DNA of 64,000 nt from Centrapalus pauciflorus (GCA_020465985.1 JAANYP010003248.1:67001-131000), one strand, 5' to 3'; positions 14,125-26,584 are shown, counted from the first letter of the stretch. Program-made: numbers and translations. Notes: a model not told the origin generated them from the letters alone.

Positions 14125-14674
14125 AAGTAGGGATCGCAACGGGACGGGGAATGAACATACCGTCCCTGTTTAAAAAAACTGCGGACATTATACGGGGATC
14201 CCCATCGGGTACGCGGGGAAACCCGTGGGGAATCGGGTAACCCTTTTATAAGTCAATGATATGAAAATTTAATCACATGACTCATAATTTAAGCTTAAAA
14301 CGTCCATGTATGTTAAAATTACAATATTAATATTAGATTAAATTTGTATCTCTATCAATGATAACGAAAAAAACATTATTTCATTAATTTATATGTAAAT
14401 AAATAAGGTTTTTAAACATAATAATTTTTATGTATAATATATAAATAGATAAAAATATTCATCTTTTATATATAATGTATATACAATATAAATAGCATGT
14501 TGCTATTAAAAGTAATCGGGGATTTAAACGGGTTATGTAATCGGGTATACGGGGCGGGTATTAGCAATACCATACCCGTCCCCCGTTTAACTTAATCGGA
14601 TTCGGGGAAACCCACCCCGTTTAGATCGGTTTTCGATTTTCTCCGTCGGGTTCGTTTTTTTTTTGCCATCCCTA
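14125..14674. mobile_element. hAT-like non-autonomous element
   Basis: The left end TAGGGATCGCAA and the right end TTGCCATCCCTA are inverted repeats. They are flanked by near-identical 8-bp direct repeats (ATTTCAAG and AATTCAAG), as expected for hAT insertion. Both sub-terminal parts are unusually G/C-rich (CGGGGAAACCC-type motifs) around an AT-rich core. There is no coding capacity. Confidence 0.65.
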
Positions 14675-17287
14675 AATTCAAGAAAATCATTTTTCACTTT
14701 TTTTTTCCTAATATCTCTCTTTTCTAGAACAATCTCTCATCCCTATCTTATCACAACTGATGTTTCATTAGTATATTCTGCCACTTCATCATCGTCATAT
14801 TCTTTCTTCGTCCCTGTTATTTGTTTTAGAATCCTAATCCAACATAATATTTATAGGGGTTGTTAACGATTCTGTAAGGTTTATTGGGTTTGTTTAGGAT
14901 CTTGATTAATGGGATTGGCATGCTCAATATTCTACATGGTTGTTTATGATCTTTTATGTTTACGAGATCAATGTGTTCTTGAATCTATAGGATTTTGTAG
15001 TGTTCATCAAATTTGTTAACGATTATGTTAAGTGATTAGAGTTTCAGATAAAAAAATATAAATTGATTAGTGTTTGAATCAATGTTTGTTTTTTCAAACC
15101 TCTAACCAAGCTTTGAAAAATAAGAAGATGGATTAAGTCTGAATATATCCCCCATCTTGTGATTCTAACCTTGCCGCATAACAGTCTTCCAGTGCTCCTT
15201 TCATCCACACGATATCACTACTGTGTATATGTCTCTCTCTCTCGTTTGCTCATTGTCAAAGTCGTCCCTCAGTGTTTGTCTCACATGATGTTGATGGCTA
15301 GGTCAAATCAGCACCACTCTGCCTCTCTATTTCTTTTGGTCCTTGAAGGGGGCGGTGCAGCCAATGCTACTTCTTTGTCCAACTCTGGTGAAGTAGTGAT
15401 CTCTTTACAACCACAACGAAAAAAGAAGAAAAGGACACCAAGGAAGCATTGTTCTAACTCTTGTTTCTTGGTTAAGTTAATGTTAGATTTCTTTTATTTT
15501 GATTTTGCTTAATTTTTTGACCTCGTTTCTTCTCGTTTTCATATTTGGTTCTTCGTTTCTTGGTTGTGGTCAGTGGTTGATGTTCAGAGATGGTGGTCGA
15601 TGCTTTATGTGGAAGCCTATAGTTGAAAATTTTAGTAAACAATTAGATAGATCATACATTGATAAAAATATTATATTAAAATAAGTAATTACAGTTTTTT
15701 AAAGTGTCACATGTAACGTCACATCAGCAAAAAGAATATGTGTGCTGCCACCTTAGCATTGTTGACCTGTAATCAAGTTTTTGATTGATTATTTGTTAAA
15801 TTGGTAAATGATACCTCTTTTTGTTTAAAATTGTATTTTATAATCTTTTCTCGTCAAAAAGTTTTTACGTTACCTTTTATTGTCAAATTTGTAGTTTTAT
15901 GACACATTTCTCAACATGTTACCATTTAAAGCGTGTCATCAACTCATCATAAGGCAAAGAAAATAAATTTGATATGTTATTACAATTTAAATCAATAGAG
16001 TTTTTGGAGTTTGATGTTAAACAAGACCTTATCATGGCTTTAGTTAGAGATATGCATACTAAAATTCCAACAATATTTTTTAAAATATGCATACTAAAAT
16101 TCCAACAATATTTTTTAAAACACCTGTTATATAAATATTGGTTCTTAAAATATTGTAATAAAATATAAATTCAAACACCATGTTAAAGACTTGAACTAGG
16201 GTAATATGATTTTTAAATGTTGTATTAGAGACAAAATGTATTCAAAGACTATGTTTGACAGAGAGTTCTAAGAGCTTTTGTTTTTAAAAAGTTTTACTAA
16301 AAGCTAAAAGCTTTGTTTGAAAGGAAAACCTAGAGCTTATATTTTCTTAGAAAAATCTTTTATAAAACGCTAGTAGAAGTAGCGTGTTCAAAGCTCTGGA
16401 GTTTTTGATCAAACATAGTTACTTGTTTACCCTCTTATTAAGTATAAACTACCACCTTTAATTAATATTAATGTTCTTTTACGTAATTTAATACTAAAAA
16501 GTACAGCTATAACTACTTTTACCAAACAAATTTATAAAGCTAAAAGCTCCAGCTCTTTTAAAAATGTTTCAGCTCTCAAAACTCCAGCTACTAAAAGCTC
16601 TACCTCTTTTAAAAACACAAAATTACAGCTAGTTTGTCCAATAATCAGTTTTCTATAAATATAATTGCTTTTCATTTATCATTTCTTTTGAATGTTGTAC
16701 GTAGTATTTATCATCATGTACGATGATAAAAATTTTTTTGTCATACATTTAAATAAAAATAATATAAAAAGTCAGAAAACAAGGTATGTTCTGACTTCAA
16801 ATTTACAACGCATTTCTCCTTTACAATTCTTTTATGTAATCGAAAACTAAAATTGTAAAATAAAAGTAGTTGGAAATTTTGGTTGGAAGAATATATGATA
16901 GCGATGGTAGTCAAATCATAATGTGTTTTTCTGGGATTTTTATAATCCATAATTTCATTTTGATTTTGATTTGCACCACCGGACATTGACAACCCCACAA
17001 ACACACACAACGACTCACCTCTTTCTTGAATTTGGGTATTCTGCAGCAATCAATCCATTCCTTGAGCAAAAAAATCACAACTTTTTGTGGGTTATCGAGA
17101 ATTTTATGTAAAATCCCAGATGAAGAATCTTCAGAAAGATGATGGGTAAGGCAAAACAAATACCAAAATCTAGGTAAATTCACAGGAAAAGAAACCCTAA
17201 TTTAAGGCTAATTAAATTAAGCACACACCCAATATTGGATTTCACAAAAGATTTCCCCTTTTCCCCTAAATTATTAATAAAATACTA
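14675..17287. other. Intergenic, no supported gene
   Basis: An open frame at 15159-15512 has a less AT-rich composition but no recognisable domain. At about 16250-16640 there is a degenerate TIR-like unit with repeated AAAAGCT/AGCTTTT motifs. I see nothing else. Confidence 0.5.
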
Positions 17288-18094
17288 TTAATATTCAGGC
17301 ATTAATTGACTGATTTTGCTTTCTTGTTCGGCAGCCATCTTCTGGTCTGTGACTCTCAACCAAATACACACCACCGTAAAACTCAACACCAGACTCAACA
17401 ACCCGCTCCCCAATCCAATTCCAACAATAGCCACAATCGATAGCCCTTTACTCCTCATCGGACCCAACGGGTACCCATAAAGATCCCTGTTACCAAAAAA
17501 CGAGCTCGCATTGAAACGTGGCATGTTTCCTGTCCGGTTTCCCAGGCTCGCGGGAATAGGACCCGATAATCTGTTATTCGAAACATCAAAAACGGATAAT
17601 CGAGCCAAGGATCCGAGCTGAGGTGGGATTGTGCCGGTGAGGTCGTTATCGTGTAGGTCGATTACATTGAGGTAGGCGCACATAGCGAGAGAAGGTGAGA
17701 TGGATGAGGAGAGGCGGTTGGCAGAGAGGTTGAGGACGGCGAGGTTGACAAGGTACTGGAGTTCGGTGGGGATTGGACCGGTGAGGGAGTTGTTGGAGAG
17801 GTCTAAGGACTGGAGATTAGTGCAATTTGAGATATAAGGTGAGATTGAGCCACGAAGGTCCAAGTTTAGGAGGGAAAGCTTGTAGATGCGGCCGTTGTTG
17901 CAGGTAGCGCCGGCGAGGTTGGAGAGGAAGCCAGAACATGGGTTAGCGAAGGTGGGTTTGGTCCAATTCATAAGGTTATGGTTGGGGTCTTCCATGGATT
18001 CAAACAATTTGGTCAAACAAGATTCATCCTTGGGATCTGGTGCTGATGGAGGCAAGAACGCACACATTAACATGAACACCACCGTCAACCCCAT
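17288..18094 (-). CDS. RLP44: RLP44-like leucine-rich-repeat receptor-like protein
   Basis: Plasma-membrane receptor-like protein without a kinase. In Arabidopsis RLP44 links pectin status of the wall to brassinosteroid signalling through BRI1/BAK1. The product is 268 aa from one exon, close to the family length of about 274. A hydrophobic signal peptide is at about 1-17, then a paired-Cys N-cap (DESCLTKL to NPCSGF), LRRs at about 73-205 with LQSLDLSNNSLTGPIP and LNVIDLHDNDLTGTIP repeats, the conserved NASSFFGNRDLYGYPL stretch, a transmembrane segment at about 217-246, and a short cytoplasmic tail ending MPEY. The frame stays open for 80 more residues upstream (Met at 18334), but the Met at 18094 starts the signal peptide and matches the family. 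No break was seen. Confidence 0.93.
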   Translation of the reverse strand: MGLTVVFMLMCAFLPPSAPDPKDESCLTKLFESMEDPNHNLMNWTKPTFANPCSGFLSNLAGATCNNGRIYKLSLLNLDLRGSISPYISNCTNLQSLDLSNNSLTGPIPTELQYLVNLAVLNLSANRLSSSISPSLAMCAYLNVIDLHDNDLTGTIPPQLGSLARLSVFDVSNNRLSGPIPASLGNRTGNMPRFNASSFFGNRDLYGYPLGPMRSKGLSIVAIVGIGLGSGLLSLVLSFTVVCIWLRVTDQKMAAEQESKISQLMPEY

Positions 18095-18334
18095 CACTAA
18101 TTTCAATAAAACAGAATAGGTTGAAGAAGAAGGGGAAGAAGAATTGGATTTTGGGGTTAGGGATGCAAGAAAGTTGTAAAAAATGGGAATGAATAGTGAG
18201 GGGAGTGCGCATGTGAAATGGATAATGAGTAAATGTCTAGAAAAGTTATGATTTGAAATTGAATGGAAGAAGGGGGTAAAAATTGGTTTTTGGGGGCCAT
18301 GTGGAAAGGGAAGAGGGATGACTTGTGGGGGCAC

Positions 18335-19239
18335 TAACTTAGAATTTGGTAAAAGACTAATTCGATTTTGGAATGATTGTGTTTAATTTTTCTTTTCTCT
18401 TTTAAGAAAAATTTGGAATTAGGCACCATTTTAACATATGCAATCTCTTAAATTCCCGTATCAATTGGTGTTTATATTTATGTTTTAATGATAATTATTA
18501 ACTTTTCATTTTTGAAATTATTAAAAAAGAAAAAACTGTGGTTTATCTTTATGTATCATGTACAAACACTTTATTTTGTAATCTTGGACTTGATGCATTT
18601 TAGTAAACATTTATGGTGATTAGGTTGATGATCTGACTCATAAACAGGCTGCATGGATACCTGAGGGTTTTATTCGGCTTCTATCAGGCCCCATAATCTC
18701 TTTTCTTATATTTTGTTTAGTGTTTGCAATCATATAAAGGGTGTTGTAAATGGTGGCTTGCTTTTGAGCCTAATTTTAATTTGTTAAAATATTTGTTGTG
18801 TAATATTCAAATCTTTTTATCAATTATTTATGTGTAGTGTGGATATGATGATATGTTAAATGCCGTTGACGTGGAGTCGTAAATTAGGAAACTACGTCAT
18901 ATTCAAATCGGTTTCTCAATTCAGTGACATCAAAACTTCCGATTTTACTTAATATGAACCTTGCTTAAATTGATTTATTCCCTCATTTCTTGCTAATTTT
19001 TGTAATATTTTTTTTTCGTCCAAAAAAATAAAAATAAATCTGATTTATTAATAATTACATAAAGTGTTATTTTTCTTTAATAAAAATCTTAGAAGCTATT
19101 ATTTGTGAGCCAGTCTTGTGTATTATTTAGTTATTATTACTCTTTCCTTGCTTTGCTTTAGAGGTCCTTCAACATCACTTGGTGTGTGGGATTGTGGGAA
19201 TACAATTTGTTTCTCGTCCGGATCAGGTTGTAACCACCA
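18335..19239. other. Intergenic, nothing recognised
   Basis: AT-rich sequence upstream of the RLP44-like gene. It probably holds that gene's promoter, but I see no clear motif. Confidence 0.5.
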
Positions 19240-19719
19240 ACCATCAAAACCGACACTTGGTTTGTTGAAAGTTATGCTCAAAAGGATCCGACTAGGATGA
19301 ATTTAATCTCAAGGAATATCTTATCTATTTCTTCTCTCTGTCTGTTTTGTGACATGGAAAATGAAACCGAAGATCACCTATTTTATTCGTGTAAGTTAAG
19401 CTTTGAGATTTGGATTGAGATTATGTTTTGGTGTGACATCTTCAATTTTCTGCACGAGTCACTGAATCAATTAATTAAAGGTGTGGTTGCTTCTGGGAAA
19501 TCGAAAAAAAAGGCAATTATTTTGGAATGCGTAATTGGAAGTGTGATATGGTTTATTTGGAAAGCTAGAAATGAGAAGGTGTTCAACAATGAGAGTCGTG
19601 ATGTTGCGTCTATTATAGATGATTTGCAAGCAAATCTTTTCTCGTGGCTTAAATTTAGAGCGAACTGTAAGTTTCTTTTGTGGTATTTGTGGGTTGTTTA
19701 CCCCTCTTTTTTTTTCTAA
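19240..19719 (+). pseudogene. LINE reverse-transcriptase tail (zf-RVT domain), broken
   Basis: The frame at 19297-19719 encodes the C-terminal zinc-binding region typical of plant LINE polyproteins: an LCLFCDMENETEDHLFYSC motif followed by WFIWKARNEKVFNN. Just upstream the homologous frame (KVMLKRI) runs into a stop because one base appears lost near 19290. No endonuclease or reverse-transcriptase core is present, so this is a 5'-truncated fossil. Confidence 0.75.
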
Positions 19720-20534
19720 TTTCTTTTCTGGTTGGTTCTACATTTTGATGTTCAAAAAAAATTGACATCTAATGACTTGTATAAAAGGATAATATGCACG
19801 TGCAAATATAGTTGAAATTCAAAAAACCGAATGCTAACATGAACGGAAAATTGCATTTATTAGGCTTTGCATACAAACATCAACCATTCAATAGTTTTTA
19901 GAGAGAAAGATACGCATTTGATGATTGAGAAGGTTGAACATGCATAATCGATCGGCTCTTATTATAAATAATATTAAACAATCATTTTTTTAAGATATGA
20001 AAATGTAAAGCTGAGCTCCTTAGAATCAGGATGAAACTTAATTGGATGATTTGTGATGGATGGACCACATTGTAGCTGGTGTGGTCCATAAAGACGAGAA
20101 ACTTAACCATGGGAATTGAAAGGGCCGGGCTTATATTAGACCACAAATAAATATGTGTGACTGATATTAAATAATAATAAATCCGGGTCTGGGTCGGGTT
20201 TGGGTTTTGGGTTAGAAGATGCGGGGATATAGTCGACAATGTATGCATCAGTGAAGCGTGCATGCCTGGGGTCTTGGTGTCCATGACAACGACATTTCAC
20301 AATCTACAGCAAAATCTCTCGACAACTATTTTCAACAATTTGCATCCATCAATTTAATTAATCTTATTAACTTTTACTAATTTTTCTTTTTATAATAGAC
20401 ATTTATTTAGGAAAAAAAAAAAAGAAGCAAATTTTATAAACTAAAACATCCACCAAAAATACATTAATGATTAACATCCCATGTGCAACGAGCAGATTCG
20501 GCAGGGGATACTATGCCAAAGACAACAGACCACA

Positions 20535-21000
20535 TAAATTTTTAATAAAAAAAAATTATTATTTTCTTCTTATTATCATTGATTCCATAATTTATATATA
20601 GCATAACCATATATAAATATAATATTTAAACTCAAAGATGTGTAGGTTATTATAGAAAATCTCAAAACCCTATGTAACTATGTTGCATACAAAGTTACCT
20701 GACAATTCCCAGGATTTTAACCAAAAAGTGTTCAAAATATATTAAATACTTTCAGTTAAAGTTTCTATAATTATTCATGACATGTTATCATGTTGTGATA
20801 ATATTCTAAACTTACATTGTTACTAATAATATCTAACACATATTTATCAACATATGAATTCATAATTCTTAAGAATTGGTCCCCTACAATGTTTCTTTAA
20901 TCATTTTTATCAACTTCATTACTAAAAATAATCACTCTAATGGTTATTAGTAATAGATGAACTAGATTTTCCTTTCTAGAAAAACATATACGTTATTTAT
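20535..21000 (+). repeat. Direct duplication, copy A (uninterrupted)
   Basis: This roughly 465-bp AT-rich segment is repeated at 21602-22706. Shared landmarks include TTCTTCTTATTATCATTGAT, ACTCAAAGATGTGTA and CATATACGTTATTTAT. Copy A lacks the two insertions found in copy B and so shows the pre-insertion sequence. Confidence 0.85.
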
Positions 21001-21601
21001 CAGTGGCAGATCCAGGATCTGGGGTCGCCGGTTGCACAATCTAAGTCATCCTACCGGTTTGATATTTTAAATAACTAAATTGGTTGGGTCGTACCAAAAA
21101 ATGAGAATAAATTCCTTAACATAGCGTAAAGTAAAGTAGATATCAAATAAACAAAGAGAATCAAAATAGAGTTAGGTGTGTTCATAAAAATTCGAATATG
21201 AGCATCCGAAATAAAAATCCGAAAATCTGATCCGAAACGAAATTTCAGATTCGGATAGTAAAATTTAGGATTTTCGGATAATCCGATATCCGAAAATCCA
21301 AAAGAAAATTATTTTTTTATAGATTTTTTATATCTTTAGGATTGATTATTTACATAATATTGAGTGTTTATTATTATTCTAATGTATATATTTGAGTTTT
21401 ATCTTGATATTATAGATTTATTAACTGATATTTAATATATTTTAGTTTTTTAATCTTTATTAGTCATTTTGAGTAAAAATAATTCGGATAAATTTAATTT
21501 GTGATATATTTATCTTTAATATGTATTTGGATATATGAATTTGTATTTTAGATATTTAAATATTTGATTTAATTTTAAAAGAAAGTAAAAATATGAATTT
21601 T
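21001..21601. other. Spacer between duplication copies
   Basis: Begins with a CAGTGGCAGATCCAGGAT motif, followed by a unit with repeated CCGAAAATC/GATTTTCGG motifs (about 21175-21610), typical of old short TIR elements. No gene. Confidence 0.45.
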
Positions 21602-21813
21602 CGGATAAATTTTTAATGAACAAAATCATTAGTTTCTTCTTATTATCATTGATTCCATAATTTATAGCATACCATATATAAATATAGTATTTTAAACTCA
21701 AAGATGTGTACGTTATTAGGGAAAATCTCAAAACTGTATGTTGCATACAAAGTGTTATCTACCGTGACGATTCCAGGATTTTAACCAAAGAGTGTTCAAA
21801 ATATACTAAATAC

Positions 21814-22020
21814 TACCAAGATAAACCCAACCACCACCCTACACGTATAGACGCGAACCCCCCTCGTTACCGTATGTGGTACTCTCACCGCATACGGCTC
21901 ACACAAAGACTCCTATATTCATCCCGAGCCTTTTCTTCCACCTCTCATCTCCAATCCTCGATCAAACTTGCGTTCCCCAGGCGCTATGAAATGGGGGGTC
22001 TTTCCTTCGCCTATCATATA
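21814..22020 (-). other. Probable mitochondrial group II intron fragment (NUMT)
   Basis: About 207 bp much richer in G/C than its surroundings and absent from duplication copy A, where about 20 bp of different sequence lies instead. On the minus strand it has GAGCCGTATGCGGTGAGAG and then CATACGG and GAGGGGGGTTC. The bases at 21870-21897 form a stem (CCGTATG...CATACGG) with a GAGA-type loop. This is the hallmark of the structured core of ORF-containing group II introns, as in plant mitochondria; the matR-bearing nad1 intron is a leading guess. The organellar source is inferred from memory, not from a search. Confidence 0.6.
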
Positions 22021-22206
22021 TTATTCATTACATGTTATTATGTTGTGAAAATATTCTAAAATTACATTGTTACTAATAATATCTAACACATCTTTATCAA
22101 CATATGAATTCACAATCCTTAAGAATGGTCCCCTACATTGTTTCTTTAATCATTTTTATCAACTTCATTACTAAAAACAATCATTGTAATGGTTATTAGT
22201 AATAGA

Positions 22207-22660
22207 CACTACAAGAATCGACGGCACAGATACACGAGAGAGTGACAGAACTGCAGAGAAGATGAGAGAATGAGAGTGTGTTTGTAAAATGAGAGATTGA
22301 GGAGAGTGTGTACCTGTCGCCGGTGGCAGAAGGCGGGGAGACAGTGATGGCGTCGTTGGCAGCAGGAACAGAGGGAGAAAGCATGAGGCGACTGAAGGAA
22401 AGAAATGTGCTTGAGGAGTGTGTACCTGTGTCGTCGGCGGCACATGGCGGGGGAGACGACGTTGGCGTCGTCACCGAGGAACCAGAGGGAGTGAGCAAGA
22501 GGTGAGTACTGATGAAATGTGGGAAAAGAGGGGCGACGGGGGTGGAGGAGGAGGAGACCGTCCGCATAAATGCTCGATGGCTTTAGCGGCGACGGTATTA
22601 GCGGCGACACAAACACATGTTTTTTTTTTGTCGCCGCTAATGCCTATAATTCTTGTAGTG
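22207..22660. mobile_element. Non-autonomous CACTA (En/Spm) element, 454 bp
   Basis: The ends are CACTACAAGAAT and ATTCTTGTAGTG, perfect 12-bp inverted repeats starting with the diagnostic CACTA, flanked by a 3-bp duplication AGA (22204-22206 and 22661-22663). Repeats of AGCGGCGAC near the right end are sub-terminal motifs. The interior is G/C-rich and has overlapping open frames but no transposase. Confidence 0.9.
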
Positions 22661-22750
22661 AGAAGAACTAGATTTTACTTTTTAAAAAAACATATACGTT
22701 ATTTATATAACAAAAAAAATTTATAAACTCTACATGACGACACAAATACG

Positions 22751-22772
22751 ACATACATACATACATACATGC
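22751..22772. repeat. (CATA)n microsatellite
   Basis: About five copies of a 4-bp unit. Confidence 0.8.
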
Positions 22773-23890
22773 ATATTATCTATGACGGTTATAAACCCTA
22801 ATCTCAACAAAATTATAATAATGGATAAATTAAAGTAGTCATAATAATGTCAATAATAACGAATAAATTCTTTATATTAACCTCAATCTCAACTATCAAT
22901 AATATTAAAACCCTAATACGACTAACTCAACAATAACAAAAAAAATTTATATAAAAATTATAACAAGAATCAACATAATCAAATGTGTAATATAGAATCA
23001 ACTTATGTAGTTTTATTTAAGACAAATTTTTAATAAATATAACATAAAATACAATGTTGATATTAAAGTAAATGCGAATGTTTCAGGCGGAAATTAATTA
23101 TAATACTTAATTTTAACAAAAAAAAGGTATCGGTGACAACTTACAATGGTAAAAATTGAATTGCATAATTCTTTGCTATAAAACAATATTTATGATGATA
23201 TTTGACTAAAACTTAGAATTTCATATCCTCTCTCAACAAAAATAAAACTTCATGATCTTTTCTCGGCTTATAAAATTTTATGATACTTTATTGTCAAATT
23301 TTGTAATCTAAACCTTTTAAATAATTTATTCTTGCATTTATTCCAATATTATTTTGTTATATTTTTAACACTTTCATTTAACTTCTCTATTTTACGATTT
23401 ATTATCATGACCATCTAAACAACTTTGTGATGTGACTTAGACATGCTTTTATAACCATAAACAATACTTTTAAATTTCTTTTTTTACCTTCTCCAAATAG
23501 TAAGCACTTATGTAAAGAGCACTGTTGTCTGAGGTGGCTTCCAGACAACTTTTTCTTCTCAGATCTCAAAAATGACTCACTTTCATTCCCGCTTCTAATT
23601 AAGGGGCCAAATGAACCGGACGATCAAACTGATCCGCAGGAAAAAAACTAAGCTATAACATAAACCAAAATGAAATTTTAGAAAATGATGTATTAAACAA
23701 ATTATTTTTTGAAATTTTTCAAAAAAGTTATGTAAAAAAAATTAAAAGACATGTTTCCTTAGTTATATGCTTTAGAGATTAGCAAAGATTGTTTTATTAG
23801 CGACCATTAGATTCTTGTGAACAATAATTTGTTCCGGGCAATTGTGCTTAGAGGTCGTTCATCGGATGAGATGAATAATCTCTTGCGTAT
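22773..23890. other. Intergenic, nothing recognised
   Basis: AT-rich DNA without a supported gene or delimited repeat. Confidence 0.5.
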
Positions 23891-24210
23891 AATTTAGCAG
23901 GTTACACTTGTTATTCTATTGAAGATTATATCATATATGGAATTTGGATTTGGGAGGAGTTTTTATAGTAAAAAATCTACCATTTCTTATTCAGAAGGTT
24001 CTCCCTGGGGAGTTAGATGGAAGCCTGAATATTTGTCTGGAATCTTTGGGTGCCTCAGCTCGAAGGTAAATATTTGCTTATGGCGTGCTTCTTTGAAATC
24101 GACTTCCAATGAAAAACATTTATTGAGTCGATCGTGGTTTAAACAACATCTAGCAATGATTGTGCTCTACGTGGGAAAAAATGAAAATCGATCCAACATT
24201 GTATTTTGAT
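23891..24210 (+). pseudogene. LINE reverse-transcriptase C-terminal fragment
   Basis: The translation contains SSKVNICLWRASLKSTSNEKHLLSR, here split for length as KVNICLWRASLKS and then HLLSRSWF. This is the start of the zf-RVT zinc-binding region of plant LINEs, and it lies in a short broken frame. Related debris lies at 24613-24807. Confidence 0.6.
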
Positions 24211-24612
24211 CATCTTAAAGGTAATTGTTTGAAGGTGTTGGAAATTCCAAATTCATCTATCCGTTCTCTTAGAAGTGGTGCAAGAAAATTTATCTTGATG
24301 CATAATAGTTAAATTATCTTTTTTCTTCTTTAATCTTTTGCTTGGAGTCTTTTATCTTGGTTAAAAGTGTTATAAAGTTTGGTTGAAAGTGCTAATAAAC
24401 ACACGACAACTTAATTCCTCCGATACTCAAAAGCCAGTAAACCATCCCTTAGTTACCTATATATGGGACTAATACTCATAAAATTCAAACAACTAACACC
24501 TCTTAATTGCCTCTTCTCCCCTGTTAATTTGAAGTCCCATAAGATAAAGTGAAGATTGCAATAACAATCATCCATCAATTTAATAAAGAACATTCAATCT
24601 GAAAGCAGATCC

Positions 24613-24807
24613 TTGAATAATTTCTACTTTTCTAGTGTCTTAAGGAGATCATATATGGACCAAAATATTTTGATTCTTTGGACTTGTGATGATGTGTGTT
24701 ATTGGTTTCTTGCTGATGATGGTGACTTTAACGTCAAAAGCTTGAGATCTATAATCAACTTAATTTATCTTCTCGCAGTAAATTCATTCAACACAAGTAC
24801 CCTTTAG
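24613..24807 (+). pseudogene. Second LINE-like fragment
   Basis: A short frame containing WFLADDGDFNVKSLRSIIN, the segment that lies just upstream of the zinc-binding region in plant LINE polyproteins. It is placed after, not before, the piece at 23.9 kb, so the two are rearranged or come from different insertions. Confidence 0.5.
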
Positions 24808-26084
24808 ATCAAGCTTGTATTAAAAAAAAAAAAAAAAAAGTTAGCATACTTGTGTTATTCCTCCCTTAAAAGTAGCATTATGGCACACTGTTATATGGGT
24901 CTAACTATAAGTTATTTGAGTCATCAGTCATCAAAACAAAGAAGTCATTCGCTGGGAAATTTGGTACGGTAGGTTTTTCGTACGTGTGGGTTCTGCATCT
25001 TACGGATCACACACTTACTCTTTGTACTCTCGGTTATTTGATATATAAATTTACTGTTAAAAAAGACCACTTTTAATACATGTTTTTTATGATGAAATTG
25101 ATAATCCATCGACTCCTATTAAACGATTCATTTATATATAAAGGTGTCCTCGATATTTAATATGATTAAGCTATAAATTATGTTATGGTACATGCTATAT
25201 ATGTATGTATGCCCCACAAATATTTTGTTGCATGATTAACTCAGCGATATGTTTTTAGCGGCTCAACCTTAATAAATGTTGTTAGTATATATGTTAGTAT
25301 GAAATATTAGTTTAATTTTTTCTCTTTTTGATCCATCACATTCACAAGTGATAATATTATAACTTAATTAGAGAGTGTTTATTTTCACACATTTTAATGA
25401 AATGCTTTAAATTCAAGCTTTTGTAAATTTATGATTTAGATATAAAAAGATAAAACTTACAACTATAAATTGATTTGTTTACCAAACATTAAAAAACTAA
25501 TAATCATATTTAAATGTAAATCTACACTCATATTTATTTTATAATACACGCATTCTCTTCAATTTGGTAAATCCTTTTTATATAGACATAACAATCTAAT
25601 TGCCAGCCAAAAACAATCACAAACGACCCATTATGGAACGTAAATCAAAGAAATTAGAATTCAATTCTAACATATATGGACATTTAGATTACAAATAAAA
25701 TGAATTAAAATTGATGTAAATTCAAACAAATTCTATGGTTAAAGAAATTAGTCGTTTATTATCATTTACAAAGCAATTTAGATTTCAATATTTTATAACA
25801 AATGTTCATTAGTCATAAATTAAACAACATATTCATCATACCTTAACAAAACACTTTAAAATTTTGCTTTTGTTCATTCAAATTTTATTTCACGAGTCAA
25901 CAGGTGTCTAAGTTATTGTCATGCATTGTTAGAAGATTAAAATCAATACAACTTTCTATTGATAAATATACCAAATGTTATTTGTTTTACCATTATATAT
26001 AAACTAGAATTTTCCATGTAAAACTAAATAACGGTACATTATTGGTTTTTATTATTGAGGTCGTCATCAGAAATTGAGAAGATA

Positions 26085-26118
<34 letters not shown>

Positions 26119-26584
26119 AATGGGTTGATGTTGATGGTTTAAATAAGAGTGGTTTTTTTGCCCCCAGGGCCTCGACAAAGGTGGTCTAGAATCCATTCAT
26201 GTGTTTCTCCTTCTCCACCCATTTATTTAGATATTCTAATGACACTGATATACATAATAAAGAAGATACAGGTTAAGGAAATTATTTTTATATTGTTGGT
26301 TTAAATATAATGTGACAATGATCGTACTTGAAAAATAAAAATAAGAGTAAAGATATAGATTAATAAAATAATTTCATTCTTCTTATTCGGATCTTTGATT
26401 TTTCCACATGTTATCATAATATTCATAGAAATAATCTTAAACACAAAAGTTAGAGTACATATTAATCATATTTCTTAATAATAAATAAACGTGGTGAATG
26501 AGGGATATGGGTTTTGTTTTTCTTAAAATAAAACATTTTTAAGTTTGAAAACATTAATTAAAAGAAAATCTAGAGGCATTTATA
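24808..26584. other. Intergenic, AT-rich
   Basis: No gene recognised. A (TAT)n microsatellite of about ten units lies at 26089-26117. Confidence 0.55.

Larger units (their letters stand above)
21602..22706 (+). repeat. Direct duplication, copy B (carries two insertions)
   Basis: Second copy of the 20535-21000 segment, interrupted by a roughly 207-bp organelle-like insert (21814-22020) and by a CACTA element (22207-22660). Outside the insertions the two copies align closely with scattered substitutions and small indels. Confidence 0.85.

Noticed and set aside
15159..15512. 117-codon plus-strand ORF
   Set aside because: No recognisable domain, signal or homologue in memory, and no splice partner; too weak to call a gene.
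18095..18334. 80-residue N-terminal extension of the RLP44-like protein
   Set aside because: It would bury the signal peptide inside the protein and has no family counterpart.
22171..22616. Overlapping ORFs of 90-135 codons
   Set aside because: They lie within the CACTA element in several frames of a G/C-rich repeat; no conserved motif.
20535..22706. Pair of LTRs of a small retrotransposon (TRIM)
   Set aside because: The two repeats lack TG...CA ends, a primer-binding site and flanking duplications; a plain direct duplication fits better.
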